Positions 1 to 11,535 of a stretch of DNA of 64,000 bases are shown in pieces (within the stretch, counting starts at the first letter, position 1; each line of letters begins with the position of its first letter). Location: the NCBI GenBank assembly GCA_014218235.1, contig JACBKR010000781.1, positions 372,001 to 436,000 on the forward strand. The letters are read 5' to 3'. The position numbers and the translations under genes were made by a program. The notes under the pieces are model-generated. The model saw nothing but the letters and a program-made list of their open reading frames with translations, made no database searches and was not told where the DNA came from. The stretch is from Colocasia esculenta. Taxonomy: Eukaryota; Streptophyta; Magnoliopsida; Alismatales; Araceae.

Positions 1-2589
1 CCGTACGCTAATAATTGTACGCCGCGGGGACGTCGATGGAGCGGAACGGCCGGCCACGGGCCGCGCAGCCAGCACCAGCAGCCGTCCCCGTCACCGGGGA
101 GCAGAACCACCTGAGAGAGAGCCCGCGCGCGAAAGGCTTCATAAAAGCAAGCGAGGAACTGAGGAAGCAAGATCTCCGTTCCGGGATTAATTATCTGGTG
201 TCAAAGGGGGTTGGTTAGGATTAAGGGGGCACTTTGTACGCGAATGATATGGGGGTATAGACTAGACTAGTAGAAGCCTGATCGTGTCTAGATGTCCACG
301 TCCGTGCGTCATGATGTGACACCGACCCGGAATTCTTAATGCCGTCACCTCCTAACAGTGAATGTGGTTTTTTTTTTTTTTTTTTTTTTACGATTCTTAC
401 ATGGCACCTCTCTGAAATCTAACGATATCTAAGTATCACCCTATCATTTTTATAATTCCTTAAAACCCCTCCAAACTTTTGGTCGTTGAAAAAGAAACCT
501 CTGCCGTCGACTCTTGTTTAGAGATGTTAGTCTGTTTTTTTTTCTTTATCAAATATAAATGTAGAGGGTCTCTTGGGTTCCTCTCTCTCTCTCTCTCTCT
601 CACCACCCACAATTTCAATAGCTAAATTTATTTATTATTCTAATATTTTTAATAAAATATCATATATTTGTTAATTATAATCAATTATTATTTTTTAATA
701 GAACCCCTAATTTTTGAATAGTTCATCAAACTAGAAAGAGTCTTCGGCATGGATGGCCGGATAATAGGTGTCTTAGACATTGTTGATTGGTGACGCTTAT
801 GAAGAAGTATAAATTGACAAAAATCAATTTCGCAGGACGTCATGAATGGGGACGTCGTGAATGGGGACTGGTTTTTAACCTAGTCACTAGTGTCGTCTAG
901 GCAAACACACTATGCACCATTAAATAAACCAAAAAAGAAAAGCCAATGGCTTCTTGCAAACACAATCTCGAATACGACATCGCCATCCATGTCGATTCCC
1001 TTAAAAATGTCCTCTGAGTCATTTTCATGAGAGAGGAGAGAGAAATTATTTTTCTCTATCTCTCTCCTCCTCTCAAAATCACAAGGCGCACGAAAGCATA
1101 AACCGTAAACTCATTTGGGAGGGCGTTTAGATTTGTCAGAGATTTTACAGATAGAAATCATCTCAAAACGCTGTCCCAAACGCTGCCTAATTAGTGTGGA
1201 TATGAGTTTCTATTGCCAAGTCTTGAGATTTGCCATGTGTAACCTTTTTAACAACTCAAGTGTAGTTAGAGTTTTTTAGTAGAATCGACCAAGGTAGTTT
1301 ACATATCTTGTCAATATGGAGGGTGAGTTACTAAGTCGGAAAATAGTGTGAGTTCTAAGGAGTGGTTGTCGAGCCCCTAAACAATAAGAAGACATACGGA
1401 CGTGATTTCGACAGTAAGAAGGAGGTATCATCGCAAGGGAGAAGTCGGTTTAGTGTTAAGAAGTTCTTCTGTAAGTTTGAGGTAAGACAATTTGCATGAT
1501 CCTAAAGCATAATATGTATATATATATTTTTCCAAAAACTCTATTAAATATATACATATGACTTATATAGAATTAGTATGAAAGTATGTAGAGTAGATTA
1601 CATGAATATTTATAGTCTGCATGACTATTGGTTGTTATTACCAAATATTTACGTAATAATATAAGGATATAAACATATAAGAAATACATTTGAAATTATG
1701 ATTTATGAACTTGCATGATTAGGTTTTACACCGATAGGCTTTGCATAAACATGTTGGTTTTGATTTGTTTCTATGAATATCAAGAACTCTGAAATCTTAT
1801 ACTTGAATGGGATAAAATATGCAATGAATTTGCTTATTGTGCACCATGAAAATTGTTAACACATATTTGAGAAAGATGCCACCTTTAGGAGAAGTGAGTT
1901 CCCCTTCAAATATCCTTGGGGGCATCAATATGGCATGTAAGATATGTGAGAAAATCTAAATTAAAGTTAGGGTAAAACTTAAAAAATGGTGGACAGATGA
2001 GTCTTAAGGCAACGCATATAATCAAGGCCTTCACATTTAATATCTAGAACCGATTTGATATGTGTATGTCTCCTCATGTCATGGTTGGATACATGTCTAA
2101 TGAATTTGTTTGTATCCTAGGTAGGTTAGTAATAGTAAAGCTCAAGTCTGTGTCAGATCGATCATGTAAAAGTTTGTTGAACCAGAATGTGAGTAATCAT
2201 GGAATTCTCTTATGATTTAATGAAGTTTATGAAATTTTTTAGCAACAAATTTATTTAAGTACGTTTTATCTACTCTATTGATTGTTTCCACTGTTACATT
2301 CTTGAACGCACAAAAATAAATAATAATATTTTTGATGGATTAGGCGCGTGACTATTACAATATTCGACAAAGTAAATATATATACTATTTTATTTACGTG
2401 ACTAATAATTAAGATTTCAGATCCCACATGGTACATCGTTTTAAGCTTAACCGAGAATTTTCTCATAAGTGCTATGGATGGGCGTCATCTGCTCTTAATT
2501 AGGTTTCAGAACAAGGAAGATTAATATTTGCAGGTTCTTCTAAGGGAGTCCCTTTATATATGTTCAAGGTAGACCATTTTAGTTTTTCA
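1..2589. other. Intergenic spacer, no supported gene
   Basis: The first 240 bases are GC-rich and hold a 67-codon plus-strand frame (15-218) with no recognisable domain; it could be a gene edge, but I would not call it. From about 350 on the sequence is AT-rich, with a poly-T tract (368-389) and a (CT)n microsatellite (580-601). I see no coding signal, repeat ends or RNA gene in the rest. Confidence 0.5.
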
Positions 2590-3790
2590 AGTGGACGCTC
2601 GATCGAGTTATCGCAAGAGGAGGATTAAATTGTCCGCTTGTTCCTGTGTGGTTACCGGCAAACTTCTACAATGAAGTCATGATCCGCTCTAGTGCTGGGA
2701 GCATTGGTCACATGCATACTTAAAGTGGACATATATAAACACATTGTGCATGTTACACACTCAAACTACTCGTGTCTGCGTCCATTTTGAGCGTTTTCCT
2801 ACGGATCAGGTTCCTAAAGCTGTTGCTTTTGAACGCTGCTACTCCTACATGGTCTCCTATTGTTGCAACCTAGCTCTATACAGCAGAAGTTTAATGCAGA
2901 AGAAGTGCGTCAATCTCCAGTAAGCACTTGTGTCATTGAATCTTTGGCTGCTGCCCCTAACATTGTTGATGTGGATGTTCCTATCACTGATTCAAAACGT
3001 TGTTGCTGCTCATGTCGCGGATGGCATATCGGTCAGCTTCGGTCCTCGATCCCTTGATGCTGCATTTCTTGTGGGCTCTGCTATATTCACTGGCCAGCAT
3101 CCATCTACTCCGGATCTAGATGTGACTCCCAAAGTGCAAGAGGTGGTTCCACAACAGTTGGTGTATGTACGGTTCAACTAATGAGAATAATCAACAAAAC
3201 CTGCCTTCCTCCACTTCTAATGGGGCTGACAAGGATGCAAACAGTTCATCTTCGAGTAGTAGTTGAAATTTTATATCACGCCCAAGTCGTAAAGGAGGAG
3301 TTAGAATATGCTTATCGATTCCTCATGTTTGATCTCCTAGTTCTGCTCTAGCTACTATCTCCTTTACTGCTCAAGCACCACAATATATTGATTAATGTCA
3401 AAGCCTGTCGATCAGTTGCAAAACTAGCCATGGCAGAAAACATATTTATGCTTGGAGCGAAGCTACATTTTGAAGCTTCTGATGGAGAATCAATTGATGA
3501 ATATGAGGATGATGAGTGTTGTTATCGATGTCCGAGTCTTTGTCCTCAAGCCGTTCTTCGTCGTACACATGATCTTGGGATCAGATGTCTACCGAGTTCT
3601 AGGAGCTTTCCTATAAGGACAATAGATTCTAGTGGTTATATTAATTTTTTTGGTTTCTTCTGGTGTTAGTCTTGCTTGGCATTGCCAACTAGTTTGTTAA
3701 GGGAATCTTGGCCCTTATCTTTCAACTTTTATCTAAATAAATCGACCGAATAGGCCTTTTACCCAAAAAAAAAAGAAAAAAAGAGAAAGG
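2590..3790 (+). mobile_element. Degenerate LINE fragment with ORF1-like remnant and A-tail
   Basis: Translated in shifting plus frames, about 2,600-2,860 gives pieces such as GLNCPLVPVWLPANFYNEV and TRVCVHFERFPTDQVPK. They resemble the DUF4283-type N-terminal region of plant LINE ORF1 proteins (a P-x-W-v-x-L-P core, then an R-V-C-V segment). Short open pieces at 2,860-3,181 and 3,388-3,669 follow, the first running into a Ser-rich tail. The block ends in an A-rich tract (about 3,768-3,788), as expected of a LINE 3' end. No endonuclease or reverse transcriptase is visible, so this is an internally deleted or heavily decayed copy. The family match is by eye; target-site duplications were not found. 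Confidence 0.5.
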
Positions 3791-3808
3791 ATTTTAAAAT
3801 ATATTGGT

Positions 3809-5170
3809 TGTGGATGCAATCGGTTCACTATGACCCTTGAGGCCGACGTGTGAAAAGGCCAACGTGACGGACTAACCTACGAGAGCTCTATACCCCGATG
3901 TTCGAAAACTTGCATAGTCCATCGAGGGATCTCGATGGGGAAATACTTCAACACTCAAGTTAGTTGCTAACCGAGAAGAATAACCTAACCAAAGGAGCAG
4001 AACAGCTAGCATACCTGAGAACGTCGACCATACCCCTATATATACTGGGCTGAGTAGCCCCGAACAGCCGGTCGTTCGTGTGGATCTCGTACCACAATCC
4101 CATAATTGTCATGCCATGTCGGCCAGATCATGGCCCTTATGGCTACCGCTATGGTTTGCATGATCTGCGCCTGTTATCCCCACATTCGAGTTAATGGGTC
4201 GTTACACAAGTCATAACTCCCGAGATTCCCGTGAGCAATTGTGCCCATCTCAACCTTACCCAGAGATGAGCCATGTCGACCTTAGGCAATCTCTCTCATC
4301 TTGGCCTTACCCATATATGAGCCACATCGGCCTTAGGCAACCTCTCTCAGCTCGACCTTACCCAGAGATGAGCCACGTCGGCTTAAGACAATCTCCCTCA
4401 TCTCTGTCTTACCTAGAAATAAGTCTAGTCGACATTCCCTCCACCTCGGCATTCAATAGCCTCAGGAGCTACAGGTTGGTTACACCACCTCGGTAGCCTC
4501 CATGTCGGCCATTATGTCAGCCTTCAGGAGCTCCAAGTCGGTTACACCACCTTGATAGCCTCCACGTCGGCCATCACGCCGGCCTTCAGGACATCTTAGA
4601 CTTACACATCGGCCATCATGTTGTATTATACTTAGGACATACAAAGCGTGTGGGATCTACCTGTTTCATTGGCCCCCCAGCTTATGATGCTTAACAATGA
4701 CTCTTCAGACAACTCCTAACGATGCATAATAGTGACTCGCCTTCAGGACATCTTAGACTCCTGAAGTCGGTTACACCACCTCGATAGCCTCAGGAGCTCC
4801 AAGTCGGTTACACCACCTCGATAGCCCCCACGTCGGCCTTCAGGACATCTTAGACTTACACATCGACCATCATGTTGTATTATACTTAGGACGTACAAAG
4901 CGTATGGGATCTACCCGTTTCATTGGCCCCCCAGCTTATGATGCTTAACAGTGACTCTTCAGACAACTCCTAACGATGCATAATAGTGACTCGCCGAATA
5001 GCTCATGATGATGCTTAATAGCGACTCATCAGATAGCTCATGGGCATCCCTTCCATTTTGGTGTTTAGTAGCCTCCATGTCGGCCATCAGGAGTTACATG
5101 TTGGTTATACCATCTCGATAGCCTCCACGTCGGCCATCTGGAGCTACAGGTCTACACTATCAAGCATATA
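3809..5170 (-). mobile_element. Gypsy-like LTR remnant, minus orientation
   Basis: Read on the minus strand, this stretch has a TATATATA promoter-like box near 4,035, a leader around 3,840-4,010 and a plausible ...CCACA end at 3,809. It closely parallels the plus-strand LTR at 15.2-16.4 kb: both share the phrases CGGTTAG/GTAGGTAATTAA, AGAGCTCTCGT and TTTTCACAC-TCGGCC in the same order. The U3 part (about 4,500-5,170) is full of GGCCGACGTGG-type repeats, and a ~180-bp block is present twice (about 4,571-4,750 and 4,820-4,995). No PBS or coding region adjoins it, so it looks like a solo or truncated LTR. The outer (5') boundary is uncertain. Confidence 0.6.
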
Positions 5171-5184
5171 GGGGCCAGGCGCCG

Positions 5185-5345
5185 GTGGCCGACTCCTCGA
5201 TGTCGAGGGTCAACTGCCGAGTACTGGCCGCCTACTATAGGACCATCAGGCGCCGACCGACGACTGTCGGGCGTCGAGCACCGACCACTCAGTGCTCGAC
5301 ACCAACCATCAAGTGCCAAGTTCTGACCATTAAATGTCGACCGTC
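5185..5345. repeat. Short degenerate tandem repeat, CGAC-rich
   Basis: About seven imperfect copies of a ~20-22 bp motif around GTGCCGAGYACYGACC are seen. The 66-codon plus frame over it (5,185-5,385) is a by-product of the repeat. It may be the distal U3 of the neighbouring LTR remnant. Confidence 0.45.
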
Positions 5346-5639
5346 AATTATCGGGATGTACTCATTGTCTTCAGATGTTATTTAAGTTAATTATCAAACA
5401 ACTCTTTTTTCAAGTCTTAATATGCTTAAGTACTTTCTAATTTTTAGATTTAGAGATTAGATATTGAATTAGATTTTAGATATTTTAAATAAGTGTTATC
5501 AAACGTCACCTAAATATTTGAGAGGAGAAAAAAAATGAGGAGAAAAGAGAAATGGAAGGAGGTGCTGCGCTTGCTGACTTTCCACAACCAAAGTAGCTCA
5601 CTTATAAAGGCTGAAGGGGAGGGGAAGCGTTTGGTTGTT

Positions 5640-6990
5640 GGTGAGGACTGACGAGGTGGCAGTGAATCAAGTATGGGGTGGGGTTGGCATGGGTATCGAT
5701 GTCTTAACCACACACTATCTCAAATTGAGATATAACCACACACATGCGAGCACTACGGCTCAAACCACAAACTATCTTAGATGTCGATCAAATCTATCTA
5801 ATCCACACAAACACACAAAGTCGACACACACACACACACACACTCTTGTGATTTAAAACACAGGATCACACACACACACACACAGAGAATATTGAAGAAG
5901 TTTAAGCATGTTCTTAAGATCAGAGAACAATTGTGCTCTATGCTCTGCTTCAGGGATTCTGCTGATGATGCTACACTTGTGCTTCAATGATTGCAAGAAT
6001 TAGCTTTGTAGTAGATGCCTAGAGGCTTCGATCTTCAAAGCAGGAAGAAGTATGATCAATGTTGTAAGAGCTCTTGTTGCCTCTCAGAATGTCTTTGCGG
6101 GAAGACATTAGACTTTGACTCAGATCTCTGTTCCCATAAGGCTCTAACCGCCTCACTCTGATCGTCTCCTTTGATCTACTACTCATATCATCTCCTTTGA
6201 TTGCCTCTTCTGGGAGAGTTCTACTTGCTCTCTTTCACAGTTGCCTTTTTAAACTCTACTCTCTGTTCTCGCTATGACGCTCTTCCCAGCTCTCTGCTTC
6301 TTTTCGGTGATCTCCCAGCTCTACCTTCCAAGTGATAAATAAAGGCATATTTATATCCCCTTGCACACTCTCACGTGACTTGGGATACGTGTGCACCGAA
6401 ACTTAGGACTTTCCGTACAGTTGAGCGTTGTCTGCCAACCTGCACATAAAAGTATTTAATTTAATAAAGTATTCATGATAGGAATGAAATATTATCATTT
6501 GAACTTTTTTAATTGATGCAAGAGTTATTTCGGAAATAACCACTCAATTGGTGAACAAAAACAGTCAATCGATCAGTGAAGTCATGCAATCGATTAATGA
6601 ACAAAACAATCAATCGATTATTGAACAAAAATAGTCAATCGATTGATGAACAGAAATAATCAATCGATTAGTGAAGTCATGCAATCGATTAATGAATAAA
6701 ATAACTAATTGATTATTGAACAGATACTAAATTAGTATTGAATCATAAGTCGACTTTCATCTTATACAAGTCGACACTCTAGACAAATATCAAAAAAATA
6801 TAAGACATTGACTTTTCATATCAACAAATCGACTTAACTTTTTTTTTAAAGGAAAATTAAGAGAGTAGACGTTCATTTAAACATAAATTTAGACGTTTTA
6901 ATCAAACAATCTTAATATACAATGTCTTGTCACTTAGATATAATTAGACATCTATTAAATATTATGAGACACTGTACATTTAGATGGGAG
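5640..6990 (-). mobile_element. Copia-LTR-like remnant with CAATCGAT tandem repeats
   Basis: On the minus strand a TATAAATATG box lies at about 6,348 (reverse complement). Upstream of it (about 6,540-6,725) are seven or eight degenerate copies of a ~21-27 bp unit built on CAATCGATTNNTGAACA. Downstream is a low-coding, CT/GA-alternating leader with (AC)n tracts (5,822-5,842 and 5,868-5,882). The order repeats-promoter-leader matches that of the SIRE-like LTRs at 36.3 and 54.6 kb, which also carry TCGAT/ACGATT repeats. No internal domain is attached and neither end is defined; assignment as an LTR is an inference. Confidence 0.4.
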
Positions 6991-6999
6991 AGAGATGGA

Positions 7000-8650
7000 A
7001 TAGAGTTGTGTGGGGCTTGGCTTCAGGGTTGCTACAGCTTGCATGTCAAGGGAGAGACATGGGATGTGGGGTGGTGTGCTGACCGACATGATAGTCAAGA
7101 TTCAGGGAAAGGGTAAATTTAATCCAAAAATTACTTGCTGCTAATCAGACGGATAACTATTTCACTGATCATCGATTCTTGTTTGTTAAATGGCAACTAA
7201 TTTCATGGGCTTATTTATGAACTCGAGAAGATACGGTGGAATTTTAAGGATTGTGAAGATTACATGGTGATATTGGAATGTCGATAGGTTTATGGGGATA
7301 ACATGTAAAAATCCCCCTTTTTCTTTACGTAGGGATAATATGGAAGGGGAGGGGTACGTGGGATTAGGACAGCGGACAGCCGTAGCATGGGTCCGGGATG
7401 GTGCCGGCCTTATCGGGATCAGACGGCGACCGGGCGCGGTGGTGCCTCTCCCCGGCGTCACAGGGGCGGGGGCTGGCTAATGTTCACATGAACAATGATT
7501 GGTTACTAATGGGTATCTTCTCATGGTCATGGTGAGAGAGTGATGAGTCATGAGAGAGAGAAGATTGGGGCCTGGGGGAGATGTGTAGATGACGGCCTGT
7601 GAACAGTTGGAGAGGGGAGGAGATGACGAGACCCCACCGGAGCTAGCGATGTGGGGAAAGGAGAGGGAGAGGGACATTGAGGGCGGAATTGACCAGTGGA
7701 AGAGGGTGGGGACATGTGCGGGCCGTGCTTGTGGTTGTGCAGGTTTGCAGTCGGTCGTCAGTACTGGGTGTGGCTGTGCGGTGGTGTGCTGGCCTGTTTG
7801 TGTCCTATCGCTGTGCCAGTGCCCTAACAAATAGGTGTGGGGGCGGGGGGGTTCCCCCCGGCCCCTTTACGAGTAGACCTGGATTTATAAAATTAATCTT
7901 ATTTTTAGATTGATTTTTATAATAAATATTTTGCTTTCCCCATTACCGGCCAGAGAGCACGCTCGCGGGATTCTTTGAGAAGGGATGACTTTTCTGTGTA
8001 TTTTTTTTCCTTTTTTTTGGTGGTGGGAGATGATTGATATTTCGGGAAAATCTCCCCCCCCCCCCCCAACCCAGCTTTCTAATCTCCCCAACTCAATTTT
8101 CTTACCCGACGGTCAATCTGCAATCCCTTGGATTCAAGTCTAAGATTCGGTTGAATCGATCGTTAGAACTCTTGCTTAAAGTAAGATGTTCTGAGTTTGA
8201 TTTTGGGGGGGGGGGTGTTTACCTGATTTATATACAATCTTCGAGGTGTATGGATTCAGAGTTTTTTCGATCAAGTGGGGTAAGGGCAATACGGATATAT
8301 GGAAAGTAGGAGCTGCCAAATCCTGATCTTGAAGTTCCGAACATCAATTCCTGACCTAAAAAACTACACGGGACATGATTTCCTCGTTACAAAAAAAAAA
8401 AAAGTCTTGTGTTCACTGATGTCACACATATACGGTAAGGTGGAAGTATTTTCTTTGAACCATACTTTGTACTCAGCCTCAAGCCGACCTAAATTACTCG
8501 ATCTAGACATAACAATCGAGTCTTATAAGTATGGTATTTGTGGGGCACAGACTGTTGTACCTGAACTGGAAGTATCTTTTTTTTTTTTTTCCTTTTCTCT
8601 CTTGATTAATTTTGAGAACTGATGGTGTTTGAACAATTTGTGATTGGAAG
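7000..8650. other. GC-rich patch with homopolymers, no supported gene
   Basis: The interval has G runs near 7,843 and 8,207, a C run at 8,049, and several short frames on both strands that overlap one another and show no domain. The stretch 8,030-8,310 reads like a plant 5' leader, with pyrimidine-rich sequence and a possible donor AAAG-GTAAGA-like site near 8,178, but no coding exon follows within the next 1.5 kb. I see no firm gene. Confidence 0.4.
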
Positions 8651-9480
8651 TATTTTGAATTTTCATGTATCTAATTTTGATTATTCTAAGTCAATAGAAC
8701 TTAAAAGTCATTTATGTGTTGTTTATGGTACAAGGATATATTGCCTGCATTACTATCATAAAATATTTAGCAAAAGTTAATAGCACAAATTGTCCAATAT
8801 TAATTAAATTTATTCCATCCATGAGGCTGAGTTTTTTCACCTAAACATTGCCAAACAAGTCACCAAAGAAAAATTCCATATTTTGGCCAGACACAAGATT
8901 GGTTCCACTTCAGCATCCAAGAATTTAAAAGTTAAAAAAAAAGGACAGAGAAAAAAAATAGGTTCGGTCTAGGTGTGTGTGCTGCCTCCCTGTGGGTGGA
9001 GGCCTAATTCGCCCACATGGAAGCACGGGAGAAGTAGTTTAAGGTAAGAGTCCTGTTGGGGGCAGAGGCTCGCACGTGATTCCAAGCATGCTAACCCTTA
9101 TAATAAAACACAATGTTCGGGTTTAAGGTTGCAGCACCAAAACTACTGAACTTAGATTATAGACTAATAATTTGAAGAAGAAAGCTAGTCTATGCTTTTG
9201 TCATTTCATTTGGGTTCGCCCATGCGACTTCACTGTAGTCTAACAGAAAAAAGTTAGGGTTTTTTTCATATGTACCCTCATTAAAAGATTTATTACATAA
9301 AAATCTTTCTCAGACTTATATATATATATATCTTCCTTCAGAATGCAAAATATCCTTTAAAATATTGTCCTAACTTTCTGTGACTCTCGTGAGAGAAATC
9401 AAATATATATTTGGAATTTTTTTTCACTATCATTTTTAGCATAGAGGTATATACAAATATATTGTTAAATTTCATCACAA
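8651..9480. other. AT-rich spacer
   Basis: No open frame of note, no repeat ends and no RNA gene were recognised. A short purine-rich tract lies at about 8,930-8,960. Confidence 0.5.
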
Positions 9481-9489
9481 TAAATTACT

Positions 9490-9950
9490 TTTTTTGACTT
9501 ATGAGGTCAGATGTCATTCATATAAATTAAGAATCAGTACATGAATAGGGGGGAGTAAGTACATAACTATATCTGGTACAATGGCTACCCATATGGTGGA
9601 AGTTTTCAACACAAGCTTTGCTGCAAGTATGTAGAAAGGAAGCACCTAATAAACCAGAGGTTTCTACAAAGAAAGAGACACCGATTAACCTAAAAAAAAG
9701 ATGAGCACGTCGAAAGTCACACAGAAATGTTGGAGATCGTTGGATTTCGCCAACGAGAGGCCAACGCACCCGCGAACACCATGAACATCTTAAGGAGAGC
9801 TTGACATAACCGACTGAGTTGGGTGCCAACAATAGACAAGTCTGAGGGCACGAAGAGAGCTTCGCCACCGTTGGGATTTGAACTGTTGACCCTCAAAATG
9901 CAAAACAGTTGTGAATATAGTCCACGATATGCTCCACCAACAATGAAACT
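9490..9950 (-). mobile_element. tRNA-derived SINE candidate
   Basis: On the minus strand, starting near 9,949, there is a tRNA-like head. An A-box-like TTGTTGGTGGAGCATATCG is followed about 45 bases later by a B-box-like CAGTTCAAATCCC, the spacing of a pol III internal promoter. A ~380-bp unrelated body follows and ends in an A-rich tract (complement of the T run at about 9,490). The 113-codon minus frame across the body shows no domain. Flanking duplications were not identified. Confidence 0.5.
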
Positions 9951-10276
9951 ATAAAATGAGAAAAGAATAGGAATATAGAATATATATTTGACAACTTAAC
10001 ACTATATACGTCACAAGTCAAACTCCAATCAAATGCAGAAGACGCTGATCAAACCCAAGAGATTTTCTCCACATTAGGTGGAGAATAAGACCTTTCTCAA
10101 GAGGTTGACACTAGAAAATTGAGTTCTCACAAACAGAGCAAACAAAGTATTTGGTGGGACAAATAGGGAAGAGTTGGGGGGGGGGGGGGGGCGGGGGCGG
10201 GCTACTCAGGGGCACCCCCTCCCCTCCCAATTGAAGTCGAAGGCGAAGTTGGCTCTCCCTCTCTCCACTGCGAAGC
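9951..10276. other. Spacer with a poly-G tract
   Basis: AT-rich sequence, then a G run at about 10,176-10,192. Nothing coding was recognised. A short GC-rich flank leads into the TIR element. Confidence 0.5.
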
Positions 10277-10286
10277 ACGCACAGAT
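10277..10286. repeat. Left target-site duplication of TIR element
   Basis: ACGCACAGAT sits directly before the left terminus and matches ACGCACGGAG at 11,526-11,535 in 8 of 10 positions. Confidence 0.55.
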
Positions 10287-10547
10287 AGGGCTGTAAATGG
10301 AGCGGATACGGAGCGGATATGGGTTTTTCGTGTCCGCTCCGAATATTTAATCGGATAATCCGTATCCGCTCCGAATAAAATTTGGATACGGAGCGGATAT
10401 CTTAGTCGGATAATGATCGGATTCGGAGCGGATCCGGATATTATCCGGTTCGAAAATATGAAACCAACTGAGGGGAGGGGTGCCTTCGGAGGGGGGAGCG
10501 GGGGCAGGGGGGGATGTCGGGGGAGAGGAGAGAGAGGAGGAGAGAGC

Positions 10548-10645
<98 letters not shown>

Positions 10646-11181
10646 GAGAGAGAGGAGAGACACGGTGGGGGGGGGGGGCGGGGGGGGGGGGGGGGGCGTC
10701 GGAAGGGGGGAGGGAGGGAGGGAGGAAGGGAGGGAGGACAGAGGGGGAGGAGTGCCGTCGGAGGGGGGGGCGGCGGGGGCAGATGGGGGGGTGTCGTCGG
10801 AGGGGGGAAAGAGAGAGAGAGAGAGGCCAGGTGGGGGGGGCGCCGGAAGGGGGGGAAAGAGAGAGAGAGAGGCCAGGTGGGGGGGGGCACCGGAAGGGGG
10901 GGAAAGAGAGAGAGAGAGAGGCCAGGTGGGGGGGGCCGCCGGAAGGGGGGAGGGGTGCCGTCGGAGGGGGGGGCGGGGGGGCAGATGGGGGGGGGGCCGC
11001 CGGAGCGGGGAAAGAGAGAGAGAGAGAGAGGCCAGGTGGGGGGGGGGGGGCGCCGGAAGGGGGGAGGGAGAGAGGTACAGAGGGAGGGAGGGAGGACTGA
11101 GGGGGGGGGAGCCGGGGAGGGGTGTTGTCGGAGGGGGGGGGGGGGGGGGCGCCGGCGGGGGCAGATGGGGGGGTGTCGCCG

Positions 11182-11223
<42 letters not shown>

Positions 11224-11525
11224 AGGTGGGGGGGCGCCGGAAGGGGGAGGGAGGGAGGTAGGGTTTTAAGTTGTAGATATATATAATATTTATATATTAA
11301 ATATGAGCCATTAGATTTAAGATCTAATGGCCATAACTAATTCAGTTTCGGATCGGATCTTAAACGGAGCGGAACTCCTGTTTCCGCGTCCGCTCTGTTT
11401 ATTATTCGGATAATATCCGTATGCGAATCCGCTCCGTCGGATATCTTTTAAACGGATACGGATATGCTTAATCGGATACGAATCCGAATCGGATCCGAAT
11501 ATTATCCGGATCCGTTTACAGCCCT
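10287..11525. mobile_element. Non-autonomous TIR DNA transposon filled with G/GA minisatellite
   Basis: The left end reads AGGGCTGTAAATGGAGCGGA and the right end, inverted, AGGGCTGTAAACGGATCCGG; both arms (about 160-180 bp) are packed with GGATACGGAGCGGATAT/TCCGGAT palindromic motifs. The interior (about 10,480-11,260) is (GA)n, poly-G and a ~47-50 bp minisatellite of the form GGCCAGGTGGGGG...CGCCGG...GAAAGAGAGA. It encodes no transposase; the Arg/Glu/Gly-rich frames on both strands are low-complexity artefacts. The imperfect ~10-bp flanking duplication suggests a Mutator-like element, although an 8-bp reading would fit hAT. Superfamily is therefore open. Confidence 0.7.
10535..11260. repeat. 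(GA)n / poly-G minisatellite core
   Basis: GA dinucleotide tracts near 10,550-10,655 and 11,188-11,220 alternate with G runs of 7-18. Copies of the ~47-50 bp unit start near 10,824, 10,871, 10,919 and 11,029. Many runs satisfy a G-quadruplex pattern on the plus strand. Confidence 0.8.
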
Positions 11526-11535
11526 ACGCACGGAG

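Noticed and set aside
10202..11269. Long Arg/Glu/Gly-rich and Ser/Leu/Pro-rich frames on both strands
   Set aside because: They are translations of (GA)n and poly-G repeats; no domain, and every frame stays open because of composition.
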